41,225 nt of DNA. It comes from Aminicella lysinilytica (GTDB lineage Bacteria; Bacillota; Clostridia; Peptostreptococcales; Anaerovoracaceae). The notes beneath the pieces are model-generated. The model was given only the letters and a program-made list of their open reading frames with translations, was not told where the DNA came from and ran no database searches. This document shows, piece by piece, positions 15,350-23,114 of this stretch (positions within the stretch are counted from its first letter, which is position 1; each line of letters begins with the position of its first letter). The stretch covers positions 1 to 41,225 of the forward strand of contig NZ_SNXO01000021.1 of assembly GCF_004362975.1 (NCBI RefSeq), given 5' to 3'. Made by a program: the position numbers and the translations under genes.

Positions 15350-16179
15350 TAAAGTTTACTTTTTTGTCGGAAAACAAGACGGACGACCCGGCCTGCGACG
15401 CAGAGTTCGGCCTGTCCGTATACATAGAGACACCTGCTATGAACATTTTGTTCGATACGGGCGCCTCCGATCTCTTTGAGAAAAATGCCCGCAGAAAGCA
15501 CGTTGACCTGGAAGACGTAGACGCCTGCGTCATCAGTCACGGCCATTACGACCACACCGGCGGCGTACCCAGGTTCACCGTCCTGAACGATAAAGCTCAG
15601 GTGTACATCCATAAGAACGCCTTCAGGGAAACCTACGGCACCACCAGGGGCAAGATGGACAAACATCCATGCAGCATTTTGTGGACCGAGGAGGAAAAAG
15701 AACATGTCAGGACTAGACTGACACTGACAGACGGGCCATGCTGGCTGACTGACGATATAGTCGTGTCCGGGACCATACCTGATGTGCCGGGCAGTGCGCC
15801 TACGGAGAAATTCTATATCAAGGATATCGACGGCGTTCTGAACCCTGATCCCATGGATCACGAACAGTTCCTGGCCATCAGAAACGGCAGCGAGGGGGTT
15901 TTCGTGTTTTCCGGCTGCAGCCACAAAGGTGTCATAGCGGCTCTTGATTATGCGAAAAAGTTATTCCCTGGAGAGCGCATCGCAGGTCTCATAGCAGGCA
16001 TGCATCTTTTCGGCGCCACAGACGAAGTGAGACGGGAAGTCGTTGACAAGGTCATGGCCGAAGATCCGGATATGGTAGCGCCTGTCCACTGCACGGGCAT
16101 AGACGCCATCATCATGCTGAAGGAGCGCTTAGGCGACCGGTGCATAGTGCCATCGGCAGGGAGCAGCTATGAATATTGA
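15346..16179 (+). CDS. MBL-fold metallohydrolase
   Basis: 277-residue cytoplasmic metallo-beta-lactamase-fold protein. The metal motif SHGHYDHTGG supplies His65, His67, Asp69 and His70; further candidates are FSGCSHKG (about 190) and PVHCTG (about 246), where His/Cys residues complete the site. Overall layout resembles the MBL family annotated as dihydropterin-ribofuranosyl-aminobenzene-phosphate synthase-like, which is a weak functional label. The real substrate is unknown. It overlaps the PPTase stop (ATGA) and its own end overlaps recX. Confidence 0.88.
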   Translation: MIKFTFLSENKTDDPACDAEFGLSVYIETPAMNILFDTGASDLFEKNARRKHVDLEDVDACVISHGHYDHTGGVPRFTVLNDKAQVYIHKNAFRETYGTTRGKMDKHPCSILWTEEEKEHVRTRLTLTDGPCWLTDDIVVSGTIPDVPGSAPTEKFYIKDIDGVLNPDPMDHEQFLAIRNGSEGVFVFSGCSHKGVIAALDYAKKLFPGERIAGLIAGMHLFGATDEVRREVVDKVMAEDPDMVAPVHCTGIDAIIMLKERLGDRCIVPSAGSSYEY

Positions 16180-16648
16180 AGATACTGCCGCCAGGAAGCT
16201 TACGGAGCGGAGCATGTCAGTGGTGGAACTGACCAACTACCTGGCTAAGAAAGGCTTTCCGCAGGAAGACGTCAGCAGAGTTATCGCTATGCTTAAGGAA
16301 GACGGCTATCTTAACGACAGCCGTTTTTGCAGGGAGTACTTCGAGTACGCATTCGGCAGGAACAAAGGTAAGCGCAGGGCTTTTGCCGAGCTTCGCAAGA
16401 AGGGCGTCGATGCCGACGTTATGGAGAATGCTTTCGATGATTACGAGGCTGAGGACGACGTGGATTTCAGCGAAGAGCGTATGGCCAGGGCTGAGGCTGC
16501 CAAGATACTTCGCATGGCTGATCTGACCTGGGATGATCCCGTGTCGGAAAAGATCCGCGGGCGCATAGCCAGAAAACTGGACAGTTACGGATATTCGTCG
16601 ACTGTCATTTATGAAATACTAGGAGAACTTAAATATGAGCTTCGATGA
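16169..16648 (+). CDS. recX: Regulatory protein RecX
   Basis: 159 residues, the common size. RecX binds RecA filaments and controls their growth. It is built of three-helix repeats: RSMSVVELTNYLAKKGFPQEDVSRVIAML and LNDSRFCREYFEY are the classic first repeat, followed by GKRRAFAELRKKGVDADVMENAF. The start lies inside the MBL gene, with GGCAGGGAG upstream. recA is not in the window. It overlaps tcdA by 14 bases. Confidence 0.9.
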   Translation: MNIEDTAARKLTERSMSVVELTNYLAKKGFPQEDVSRVIAMLKEDGYLNDSRFCREYFEYAFGRNKGKRRAFAELRKKGVDADVMENAFDDYEAEDDVDFSEERMARAEAAKILRMADLTWDDPVSEKIRGRIARKLDSYGYSSTVIYEILGELKYELR

Positions 16649-17327
16649 AAGAACCAGATTACTTATAGGCGATGAGGGTGTTGACAGGCTGGCAGGAGCC
16701 AGGATACTGGTTTTCGGCTTAGGCGGCGTGGGCGGATACGTCTGCGAGGCCCTGGCCAGAGCAGGAGTCGGCGCCCTTGATATAGTAGATAATGATGAAA
16801 TCGACGAGACTAATATAAATCGTCAGATCATAGCCACAAGGGACACCATAGGCAGGGAGAAAATAAGAGTTATGATGAACAGGATAAGGTCCATAAATCC
16901 CAATTGCAAATTAACCGGATACGATTGTTTCTATCTGCCGGATGATGATTCTGCCGGACTTTTCGATTTCAGCAATTTCGACTATGTGGTAGACGCCATC
17001 GATACTGTGGCCGCCAAGGTGGACATCATCGCCCGTTGCAAAGATGCAGGGACGCCGGTGATCTCAGCCATGGGCACCGGGAACAAAATGGATGCCGGCC
17101 GGTTTCAGATCGCGGACATTTCCAAGACCAGCGTCTGCCCTTTGGCGAGAGTCATGCGCAAGGAGCTTCGCGACCGCGGGATCACTGATGTGAAAGTTTT
17201 GTTCTCTAAAGAAGAGCCGGTAAAGACCGGCCAGAGGACCCCCGGAAGCATTAGCTACGTTCCGCCTGTAGCGGGATTGCTTATGGCCGGACAGGTAATA
17301 AGGGATATTTTGAACGAAAAACACTAA
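16635..17327 (+). CDS. tcdA: tRNA threonylcarbamoyladenosine dehydratase
   Basis: ThiF/E1-like ATP-dependent enzyme that cyclises t6A37 in tRNA to ct6A. 230 residues. Seen: the nucleotide-binding GLGGVGGYVCEALARAG (from about residue 28), DNDEIDETNINRQIIA, the VVDAIDTVAAK stretch, and DISKTSVCPLARVMRKEL with the conserved Cys, followed by SKEEPV and GSISYVPPVAGLL. These last motifs separate TcdA/CsdL from ThiF and MoeB. It ends a four-gene overlapping run; no clear terminator follows. Confidence 0.93.
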   Translation: MSFDERTRLLIGDEGVDRLAGARILVFGLGGVGGYVCEALARAGVGALDIVDNDEIDETNINRQIIATRDTIGREKIRVMMNRIRSINPNCKLTGYDCFYLPDDDSAGLFDFSNFDYVVDAIDTVAAKVDIIARCKDAGTPVISAMGTGNKMDAGRFQIADISKTSVCPLARVMRKELRDRGITDVKVLFSKEEPVKTGQRTPGSISYVPPVAGLLMAGQVIRDILNEKH

Positions 17328-17351
17328 AAAACACCGTTTGAATTGCCATTA

Positions 17352-17383
17352 TTTACAGAATCAACATAAAACCGTACTATAAT
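17352..17383 (+). promoter_or_regulatory. Aquaporin promoter
   Basis: TTTACA (17352-17357), 17-bp spacer and TACTAT (17375-17380), overlapped by a perfect TATAAT at 17378-17383 (20-bp spacer from the same -35). Either register would give a leader of about 55-60 nt. Confidence 0.5.
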
Positions 17384-17446
17384 GGACTAGTGCCTGTGAA
17401 GAAGGGCACCGCTATTATAAAAATAAACGTCTTCGAGGAGGAAATA

Positions 17447-18295
17447 ATGAAGAAATATTTAGCTGAATTTATTGGGACTTTAGCTTTGGCACTGATCGGC
17501 TGCGGAACGGCAGTTGGAGCCAACGCTTTGTTCACGGCACTGGGCATGGGATTGCCTGTGGCTTTCACGACATTGACCATCGCAGTAGCATTTGGCGTTA
17601 CTTACATCGCCATGTACTACGCTTTCGGAAGCGTTTCCGGATGCCACCTGAACCCGGCAGTTTCTCTTGCTGTTTTGATCAATAAGGGAATGGGAGTCAA
17701 GGACTTCTTCGGATATATCATCGCACAGTTAGTCGGAGCTGTTGCAGGAGCAGGACTTCTGGCACTGTTCGTTCAGGGAAGAACTTCTCTAGACGCTTGC
17801 GCTTACGGAGATTCAAGTACTTTCGGAATCACTATCTGGATGGCTCTTGGACTTGAACTTGTAACATCATTCCTGTTTGTACTGGTATTCCTGGGAGCTA
17901 CTGACAAGAAGGAAAAGACTGCTGTCAGCGGTATCGTCATCGGACTTGCGCTGGTTGCCGTTTATCTGTTCTCAGTCCCGTTCACAGGCGGCGGAGCCAA
18001 TCCGGCAAGAGCATTCGGACCTGCTATCGTACAGCTGAGCACAGCCATTACTCAGGTTTGGGTATTCATCGTTGGACCGCTGGTTGGTGGTATACTTGCA
18101 GCACTTGTTAATAAGATCTTCAGAGGAGAGCCGAAGGAAGCTAAGACAATCGAAGAGAAGAAAACTGATGCTAAAGCAAAGAAAGAGAATCCTATTGAAG
18201 CAGCTATCGCAGCTGATGAAGAGGATGACGATGCTGAAGAGGCTGAAGAAGATACTAAGGAAGACGCAAAAGACGAAGAGAAAGTTACTGAGTAA
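17447..18295 (+). CDS. MIP-family aquaporin/glycerol channel with acidic tail
   Basis: Six-helix channel protein, 282 residues. Both pore motifs are present: HLNPAV (NPA at 69-71) and GGGANPARAFGP (NPA at 185-187, Arg188). Against E. coli AqpZ the aromatic/arginine filter reads Phe-Tyr-Gly-Arg instead of Phe-His-Thr-Arg by eye, so strict water selectivity should not be assumed. After the last helix a tail of about 55 residues (from about 228) is almost all Lys, Glu, Asp and Ala and is absent from AqpZ. The start at 17447 has GAGGAGG; an in-frame start 19 codons upstream lacks one. Single-gene unit. Confidence 0.92.
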   Translation: MKKYLAEFIGTLALALIGCGTAVGANALFTALGMGLPVAFTTLTIAVAFGVTYIAMYYAFGSVSGCHLNPAVSLAVLINKGMGVKDFFGYIIAQLVGAVAGAGLLALFVQGRTSLDACAYGDSSTFGITIWMALGLELVTSFLFVLVFLGATDKKEKTAVSGIVIGLALVAVYLFSVPFTGGGANPARAFGPAIVQLSTAITQVWVFIVGPLVGGILAALVNKIFRGEPKEAKTIEEKKTDAKAKKENPIEAAIAADEEDDDAEEAEEDTKEDAKDEEKVTE

Positions 18296-18311
18296 TTTGC
18301 AGGATTTTACA

Positions 18312-18341
18312 GAGCATCTGGCGTACAGGTGCTCTTTTTTT
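18312..18341 (+). terminator. Terminator after the aquaporin gene
   Basis: GAGCATCTG (18312-18320) pairs with CAGGTGCTC (18326-18334), one G-U, then seven T. Confidence 0.9.
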
Positions 18342-18342
18342 C

Positions 18343-18371
18343 TTGCAATGAATGGCCTGCGGGGTTAGAAT
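18343..18371 (+). promoter_or_regulatory. Promoter of the CPBP protease gene
   Basis: TTGCAA (18343-18348), 17-bp spacer, TAGAAT (18366-18371), 23 bases before the start codon. Confidence 0.6.
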
Positions 18372-18394
18372 AAGGTAATTCAGAAGGAGGATCC

Positions 18395-19198
18395 ATGGGG
18401 AAAATCGACGATAGAAAATGCCTGACAATAATAGTAGAGGTAGTGGTCATATATCTGGTGACCTTCGCTCTTGGAGCTATGGCGCTTATGCCGGCCCTGA
18501 CTGCCGCCACAGACATGAGCACCAACTCTGTCACCGTTATCAGCAGTCTGGCTGTTGATGCGGTACTTATAGTGGTATTTTTGTTATTGTTCAAAGATCT
18601 GGATCCTTTCGGAGGCAAGCCGGGCATCTCAGTAAGACATGAGACACCATTTATAGTGGCAGGACTGGTGAGTTTTTTGCTCCTTGGCATTCTGACGGGG
18701 ACGATCCTCGCTGGTCTCATGCCGGAAAACTACAGTGAGTATTCGTCGGCCTTCGGCCTCGGGACCGGTAACATGGGTATCATAGAGATCCTGTGGTTGG
18801 TGGTTGCGGCGCCTGTTGCCGAAGAGATCATGTGCCGTGGAGTCGTATTCAAGGCGGTCAGATCCGGACATGGGTTCTGGCTTGCGGCTATCATTTCATC
18901 TCTGCTATGGGCCGTGATCCATATGGACCTGATCCAGGGAATAAGTACGTTCATACTGGGCCTGTTACTGGCCCTGCTCATGGAAAAATTCGGCAGTCTG
19001 TGGGTCTGCATAGGAGCCCACATGCTGAATAATGTTATAGCGATTCTGCCATCTGATGTATTTACCCTGCCCAATGAACTGAAGTACCGGGTCATAATGG
19101 CTGTGGCCGTGACAGTAGTAGTGCTGGCTCTGACCAGGGCCCTGGCAGTACATAAGACCGATGTTCCGGATGCGGACACCGGCATATCTATAATCTGA
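18395..19198 (+). CDS. CPBP-family intramembrane protease-like protein
   Basis: Membrane protein of the CPBP (Rce1/Abi) glutamic protease family, 267 residues, about seven membrane helices. The catalytic pattern is complete: PVAEEIMCRG (Glu143-Glu144 plus Arg), SLLWAVIHM (His near 176) and GAHMLNN in the last core helix. Bacterial members process or chaperone membrane proteins and some give bacteriocin immunity; the role here is unknown. AGGAGG lies 6 bases before the ATG. It is followed after 15 bases by the DUF445 gene. Confidence 0.9.
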   Translation: MGKIDDRKCLTIIVEVVVIYLVTFALGAMALMPALTAATDMSTNSVTVISSLAVDAVLIVVFLLLFKDLDPFGGKPGISVRHETPFIVAGLVSFLLLGILTGTILAGLMPENYSEYSSAFGLGTGNMGIIEILWLVVAAPVAEEIMCRGVVFKAVRSGHGFWLAAIISSLLWAVIHMDLIQGISTFILGLLLALLMEKFGSLWVCIGAHMLNNVIAILPSDVFTLPNELKYRVIMAVAVTVVVLALTRALAVHKTDVPDADTGISII

Positions 19199-19213
19199 AA
19201 GAAGGAATAGTTA

Positions 19214-20116
19214 ATGAACTGGTCATTAATAGCAGGCCCGATAATCGGTGCCATAATTGGATATTGTACGAATTATATAGCAGTCAAGATGCTTTTCAGA
19301 CCTCTGGAGCCCATATATGTCTTCGGAAAAAGGCTGCCATTCACCCCTGGCATAATCCCCAAGAGTAAAGACCGCATAGCCGTTGCCGTGGGCAACGCCG
19401 TAGGCGGAGGTCTGCTGACACAGGAAGCCCTGGAGAAGACTTTGTTAGCGCCGGAACTTAAGGAAAAACTCCGCCTGAGGATCAATGCTGTCATCCGCAA
19501 GGAATCTCAGGATGAACGGCTTGTCCGCGACGTCATAATCTTCTATGTAGACGGAGACGAATTCGACGGTATGCTGGAGAAGGGTGAGGATAAGGTCGCC
19601 AGCGTCATAGCTCAGAAGGTCATTGAAATGGACATAGGCAGGCTGGTCGCTGACGAGGCTATCAACGCCATCAAGGAACAAAGGGTAGGCTCTGTGGTTA
19701 CCAGGCTATTTAGCGACGAGTTTCTCTACACGCTGATATCGCCAATAAGCGATAAGGTAGACGCTATGGTCAAGGAACGTGGCGTGGAACTTGTGAAACA
19801 GAAAATCCACGAGGAGTTCCAGTCCTTCGAGGAGAAGACTGTGGGCGATCTGTTTACGGCCATCGAAAAGTCCGGTATAGATGTGGGGCAGTCTATGGTC
19901 AACGCTTACGAAGTGTTTATAAAGAAGCGCCTTGAATCTATACTGAAGAATATTGATATTGCTCAGATCGTCAAAGATAAGATGGATTCCATGGATGCGG
20001 GCGAAGTTGAGGAACTTGCGCTGTCAGTAATGAAGAAGGAACTCAATGCCATCGTAAATCTGGGAGCGTTGATAGGATTTATACTTGGCTGTGTCAATAT
20101 CTTCTTTAACCTGTAG
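19214..20116 (+). CDS. DUF445-family membrane protein (YheB-like)
   Basis: 300 residues. A membrane helix at each end (about 3-22 and 280-300) brackets a long, charged, mostly helical middle. The opening GPIIGAIIGYCTNYIAVKMLFRP, then GKRLPFTPGIIPK and AVGNAVGGGLLT are the diagnostic DUF445 pattern. YheB/YtxP-type proteins have been noted in spore-formers, but no biochemical function is settled. Probably co-transcribed with the CPBP gene upstream and the channel gene downstream. Confidence 0.88.
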   Translation: MNWSLIAGPIIGAIIGYCTNYIAVKMLFRPLEPIYVFGKRLPFTPGIIPKSKDRIAVAVGNAVGGGLLTQEALEKTLLAPELKEKLRLRINAVIRKESQDERLVRDVIIFYVDGDEFDGMLEKGEDKVASVIAQKVIEMDIGRLVADEAINAIKEQRVGSVVTRLFSDEFLYTLISPISDKVDAMVKERGVELVKQKIHEEFQSFEEKTVGDLFTAIEKSGIDVGQSMVNAYEVFIKKRLESILKNIDIAQIVKDKMDSMDAGEVEELALSVMKKELNAIVNLGALIGFILGCVNIFFNL

Positions 20117-20139
20117 TTGCGTCGTCGTGCGGTTACATT

Positions 20140-20283
20140 ATGAGAAAGCCTGTAGCCGTAGTGGGAGTGCTGTTCCTGTGCTTCCCTGTCAGTATAGTTT
20201 TGCCTTTGATAGCAGGAGCTTATGCGGGAAGCCTGGTACCGGCCATAGGAAGAAAGGAGAAGCGTGGAGATGAGAAAAATTAA
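20140..20283 (+). CDS. Possible 47-residue small membrane protein
   Basis: An ORF reading MRKPVAVVGVLFLCFP..., with one long hydrophobic stretch (about residues 5-38) and a basic end GRKEKRGDEKN. It fills the gap between the DUF445 gene and the channel gene and overlaps the channel start by 14 bases, as translated neighbours often do. There is no convincing ribosome site before its ATG, which weakens the case. It could be a real small protein, a leader for the channel gene, or chance. Confidence 0.4.
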   Translation: MRKPVAVVGVLFLCFPVSIVLPLIAGAYAGSLVPAIGRKEKRGDEKN

Positions 20284-20695
20284 GAGAGTCAGATTTTTGT
20301 GGACGATAATCAAACGCACCCATGCCGAACGTCTTGTTTACAGTTTGTTGGTTTCGGTTTTTGTAAGCGCATTGATCCTTTGCCTTGTGGAGCCGGACAT
20401 CAACAGATACGGGGATGCTTTGTGGTACACATGCGTCAGTATTTTTACCATAGGATTTGGAGATTTTGCAGCGGTAACGGTAATAGGCAGGATCGTCACC
20501 ATAGTAGTGACGCTTCAGGCTCTGCTGGTGCTTGCCATAATACCGGGCATAGTTACCAGCTATTATATTGATGTCGTAAAGGAAAATCGAAAAGAATCTG
20601 TTACCTTGTTTATGGATAAATTAGAGCGGTTACCTGATCTTTCCAGAGAAGAACTTGAAGAAATATCAGAACGAGTCAGACAAATGACAAAATAG
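20270..20695 (+). CDS. Two-helix potassium channel protein
   Basis: 141 residues: a first membrane helix (about 22-42), a pore helix and filter (LWYTCVSIFTIGFGD, filter TIGFGD at 60-65), a second helix (about 71-96) and a cytosolic helical tail. This is the 2-TM ion-channel-2 layout of KcsA-like channels, presumably a tetramer. The filter has Phe where TVGYG channels have Tyr; GFG filters do occur in potassium channels. No RCK/TrkA domain is attached. The ATG at 20270 has AAGGAG upstream; a GTG two codons earlier is possible. Confidence 0.88.
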   Translation: MRKIKRVRFLWTIIKRTHAERLVYSLLVSVFVSALILCLVEPDINRYGDALWYTCVSIFTIGFGDFAAVTVIGRIVTIVVTLQALLVLAIIPGIVTSYYIDVVKENRKESVTLFMDKLERLPDLSREELEEISERVRQMTK

Positions 20696-20717
20696 GCGCA
20701 GCAGAACCAATAAAATA

Positions 20718-20780
20718 ATCGCCTCACAAGACTACCGGGACTGTAGAGAAAGAAAACTCACCGGTTTCCTGTGAAGCGAT
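20718..20780. terminator. Hairpin between convergent genes
   Basis: ATCGC (20718-20722) and TCACA (20724-20728) pair with TGTGA (20770-20774) and GCGAT (20776-20780), with CCGG/CCGG pairing inside. It is followed by ATTTT on the + strand. It lies between the channel gene (+) and the SGNH gene (-) and may serve both. Confidence 0.5.
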
Positions 20781-20791
20781 ATTTTCAATTG

Positions 20792-21505
20792 TTAACAGGC
20801 TTTCTGATCTGCCGCGTTGTTACTGCGAAAAAGATCTTCTATGGCCTTTTCCAGATAATCGGCTATGACTTTATGGCCCTTGCCATTTGGATGCATGCCG
20901 TCTAAGCATACCAGAGATTCATAGTCCGGCTGTTGGAGGACTGCACTCCTTATGTCGATGACAGGCACATTCTGTTCCCTGGCTATTTCATTTACCATAT
21001 CATTGTATCCCTCATGCCAGCGGTATATGTATTCCTTGTCGCCCTTAAGAAACTCAAGGATGTTGTCTTTATCAAGTCCCTTTGATACCCAGCCGAAGAA
21101 TTTATCAGCTACAAGAGGAGGAAGAGACATCATTACAGGCGTGCTGCCTGCGGCTCTTACCCTGGCTATCATGGAAAGATAAAGCTGTCTGAATTTATCT
21201 AAGGGAACCAGAGGCAGATGTTCATCCTGCGGAGTTTCCGCGATCTCATTCCACAAAAGGTCACAGTCGTTGCCGCCGAATTCCAACAGAGTATAGTCAT
21301 AGTCACCCAGAGTATCCTCATGTTTATTCATTATTTCAGAGCCCTTGACTGTGGTGCTTCCGAATTTAGCGAAGTTCTTGATTTTAACGCCGGTATCTGC
21401 GGAAGTCAGGTTGATGAAGCTATCTTTCAGGAAGACATACTTCCCCTTTGCTTCGTCGAAAACCACTCCCTTGGTGATCGAATCACCGAAAACGCATATA
21501 TTCAT
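20792..21505 (-). CDS. SGNH/GDSL-family hydrolase
   Basis: 237-residue esterase/acetylhydrolase-like protein. Catalytic blocks are all present: GDSIT (Ser9), the Gly/Asn oxyanion positions FGSTT and GGNDCD (Asn79), and DGMHPNGKGH (Asp202, His205). It has no signal peptide, so a cytoplasmic role is likely. The natural ester substrate cannot be predicted. AGGGGG lies upstream on the - strand. It is transcribed alone from a consensus-perfect promoter, divergent from the DUF1836 operon. Confidence 0.92.
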   Translation of the reverse strand: MNICVFGDSITKGVVFDEAKGKYVFLKDSFINLTSADTGVKIKNFAKFGSTTVKGSEIMNKHEDTLGDYDYTLLEFGGNDCDLLWNEIAETPQDEHLPLVPLDKFRQLYLSMIARVRAAGSTPVMMSLPPLVADKFFGWVSKGLDKDNILEFLKGDKEYIYRWHEGYNDMVNEIAREQNVPVIDIRSAVLQQPDYESLVCLDGMHPNGKGHKVIADYLEKAIEDLFRSNNAADQKAC

Positions 21506-21556
21506 TCTAATTACCCCCTTACGAGATATTAAATACTTTATAATCTGATATTGAAT

Positions 21557-21585
21557 ATTATATTTAAGAATATCGAAAATGTCAA
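21557..21585 (-). promoter_or_regulatory. Consensus-perfect sigma-A promoter of the SGNH gene
   Basis: On the - strand, TTGACA (21585-21580), exactly 17 bp, TATAAT (21562-21557). No mismatch to consensus. Confidence 0.88.
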
Positions 21586-21592
21586 CACGTTA

Positions 21593-21621
21593 TTGCAAAA
21601 AAACTTAAAAAGTTTTATAAT
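21593..21621 (+). promoter_or_regulatory. Promoter of the DUF1836 operon
   Basis: TTGCAA (21593-21598), 17 bp, TATAAT (21616-21621). Its -35 is only 7 bases from the -35 of the divergent SGNH promoter, so polymerases at the two sites would compete. Confidence 0.82.
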
Positions 21622-21652
21622 ATCATCATATAAATTATTAAGGGGAGCAACT

Positions 21653-22183
21653 ATGGAAAAGATAGAAGAACTGAAGGTGAAACTGAAGGAGTCCAGACCG
21701 GAGAAATGGGAACAGATCCCGGACATCGATCTCTACATGGATCAGGTCATCAGCTATATGACCAGACAGCACATCGGACTGGAACTGGACGACGATGAGG
21801 AGTCGCTGACTTCAGCGATGATAAACAACTACATTAAAAGCGGCCTTTTGCCAAGGGCCCACGGCAAGAAGTACGACCGTGAGCACATTGGATATCTTAC
21901 AGCCATCTGTCTTCTGAAGCAGGTCCTCAGCGTAGGCGAGGCCGGCGTGCTTCTGTCCAACCAGATGGAGCACCGCAGCATAGAAGATTTCTATAACAAT
22001 TACAACAAAGTCCTCGATGAGGAGTATAATAAGGTAGCGGACAGCATCAAGGATAATGCTTCCGAGGAAGAACTAGCCCAGGAAGCCCTCAGGCTGGCTG
22101 TATCAAGTTACGCTCAGAAACTGGCCTGCAAGAAGATCTTGGATGATATAACGCCCCATGAAGATGAGGAGGGTAAGAAATGA
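21653..22183 (+). CDS. DUF1836-family protein
   Basis: 176 residues from MEKIEELKVK, preceded by AGGGGAG. The core (about 25-110), with DLYMDQVISYMTRQ, SAMINNYIKSGLLPR and KKYDREHIGYLTAICLLKQVLS, is the DUF1836 signature. It has the look of a MerR-like winged helix, so a DNA-binding role is plausible but unproven. A C-terminal helical part follows. The next gene overlaps its stop (ATGA), so it is the first gene of a three-gene operon with a flavodoxin. Confidence 0.85.
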   Translation: MEKIEELKVKLKESRPEKWEQIPDIDLYMDQVISYMTRQHIGLELDDDEESLTSAMINNYIKSGLLPRAHGKKYDREHIGYLTAICLLKQVLSVGEAGVLLSNQMEHRSIEDFYNNYNKVLDEEYNKVADSIKDNASEEELAQEALRLAVSSYAQKLACKKILDDITPHEDEEGKK

Positions 22184-22701
22184 TAGGAAGAAAACCCAAG
22201 AAAACAGCTCTTGTTTATTTTTCCCTCAACGGAAATACCGATTATGTGGCTAACAGAATAGCCGAGGAAATCGGAAATCAGGCTGACCTGGACGTTATCC
22301 GTCTGGAGCCTAAGAAGCCCTATGTGGACAAGGAACCTATGAAATTCGTCAAAGGCGGCGCCGCGGCAACCTTCGGAGCCAAGCCTGAACTGAAGGCTTA
22401 CGACTTCGAGCCTAAGGAATACGACACGATAATTTTCGGGACCCCTGTGTGGGCCGGAACCTTCGCTCCGCCACTGCGGACCTTCATGCTGGCACATAAA
22501 CTAAAAGGCAAAAATATCGCTTTGTTCATCAACAGCTCCTCAGGCAATGTGGACAAGTGCCTTGCCAAACTGGATAAATACCTGAAAAAGACAAACCTGA
22601 TAGCTACCCTCAGCCTGGTGGATCCATTGAGATCCATGAGCACCGAAGACCTGGAGGAAATCAGAAAGTTTGCCAGGGAGATACTGGAGAATAAAGAATG
22701 A
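22180..22701 (+). CDS. Flavodoxin
   Basis: 173-residue FMN-binding electron carrier. The first loop, ALVYFSLNGNTDYVANRIAEEI, matches the flavodoxin phosphate-binding loop (a variant of T/S-x-T-G-x-T), and FGTPVWAGTFAPPLRTFM is the second FMN loop. INSSSGNVDKC follows the third strand. A flavodoxin-like NAD(P)H oxidoreductase is the alternative. Partners are unknown. It is coupled to the genes on both sides by ATGA overlaps. Confidence 0.9.
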   Translation: MIGRKPKKTALVYFSLNGNTDYVANRIAEEIGNQADLDVIRLEPKKPYVDKEPMKFVKGGAAATFGAKPELKAYDFEPKEYDTIIFGTPVWAGTFAPPLRTFMLAHKLKGKNIALFINSSSGNVDKCLAKLDKYLKKTNLIATLSLVDPLRSMSTEDLEEIRKFAREILENKE

Positions 22702-23000
22702 AAGAGTTAGCATTGACCCCCGACAAACCCTTTGTCAACAACGTAGACGTGACGGTCTACGACTTTCCCAAGGGCAGGGAAGAAAGTCGGCGGAAGCGCT
22801 GCGGCATAACCGTAGAGTTTGCCGAAAGCGACGTAGCGGACCTGCAGGGCCAGGGCATGGACTACGAGGCGGCTATTGAATATTACAAAAAGTACATTTA
22901 CGATCTTGTCACGGCTAACATCGGCCCAGACTGGCAGTGTGTGGAAGGCTGGGACAAGGTCATGGAAATAGTAGAAGACCACGTGAAGGCATATTATTAA
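22698..23000 (+). CDS. Hypothetical protein, 100 residues
   Basis: Not recognised. The protein is acidic, soluble and without membrane segments; it reads as a small alpha/beta domain (TVYDFPKGREESRRKRCGITVEF, then a helical half ending EGWDKVMEIVEDHVKAYY). The start overlaps the flavodoxin stop (ATGA), which is good evidence that it is translated and that it belongs with the flavodoxin and DUF1836 genes. Confidence 0.72.
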   Translation: MKELALTPDKPFVNNVDVTVYDFPKGREESRRKRCGITVEFAESDVADLQGQGMDYEAAIEYYKKYIYDLVTANIGPDWQCVEGWDKVMEIVEDHVKAYY

Positions 23001-23050
23001 AAATTGCAGGCGGGCTCAGGTCCGTCTGTTTTACTGCTTGCCTTGTGTGG

Positions 23051-23056
23051 TATAAT
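23051..23056 (+). promoter_or_regulatory. Extended -10 promoter of the CobW gene
   Basis: TATAAT (23051-23056) preceded by TGG, an extended -10. No good -35 at 17 bp. It lies 58 bases before the start codon. Confidence 0.55.
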
Positions 23057-23114
23057 AATTCTGTGCCTCGGGTACGCCCCGGCACTAATCAACAAAGAAA
23101 GAGATGGTTATTTT

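Noticed and set aside
23004-23114. N-terminal hydrophobic extension of the CobW protein
   Set aside because: It would overlap the TATAAT box at 23051 and lacks a ribosome site; CobW GTPases start just before the P-loop.
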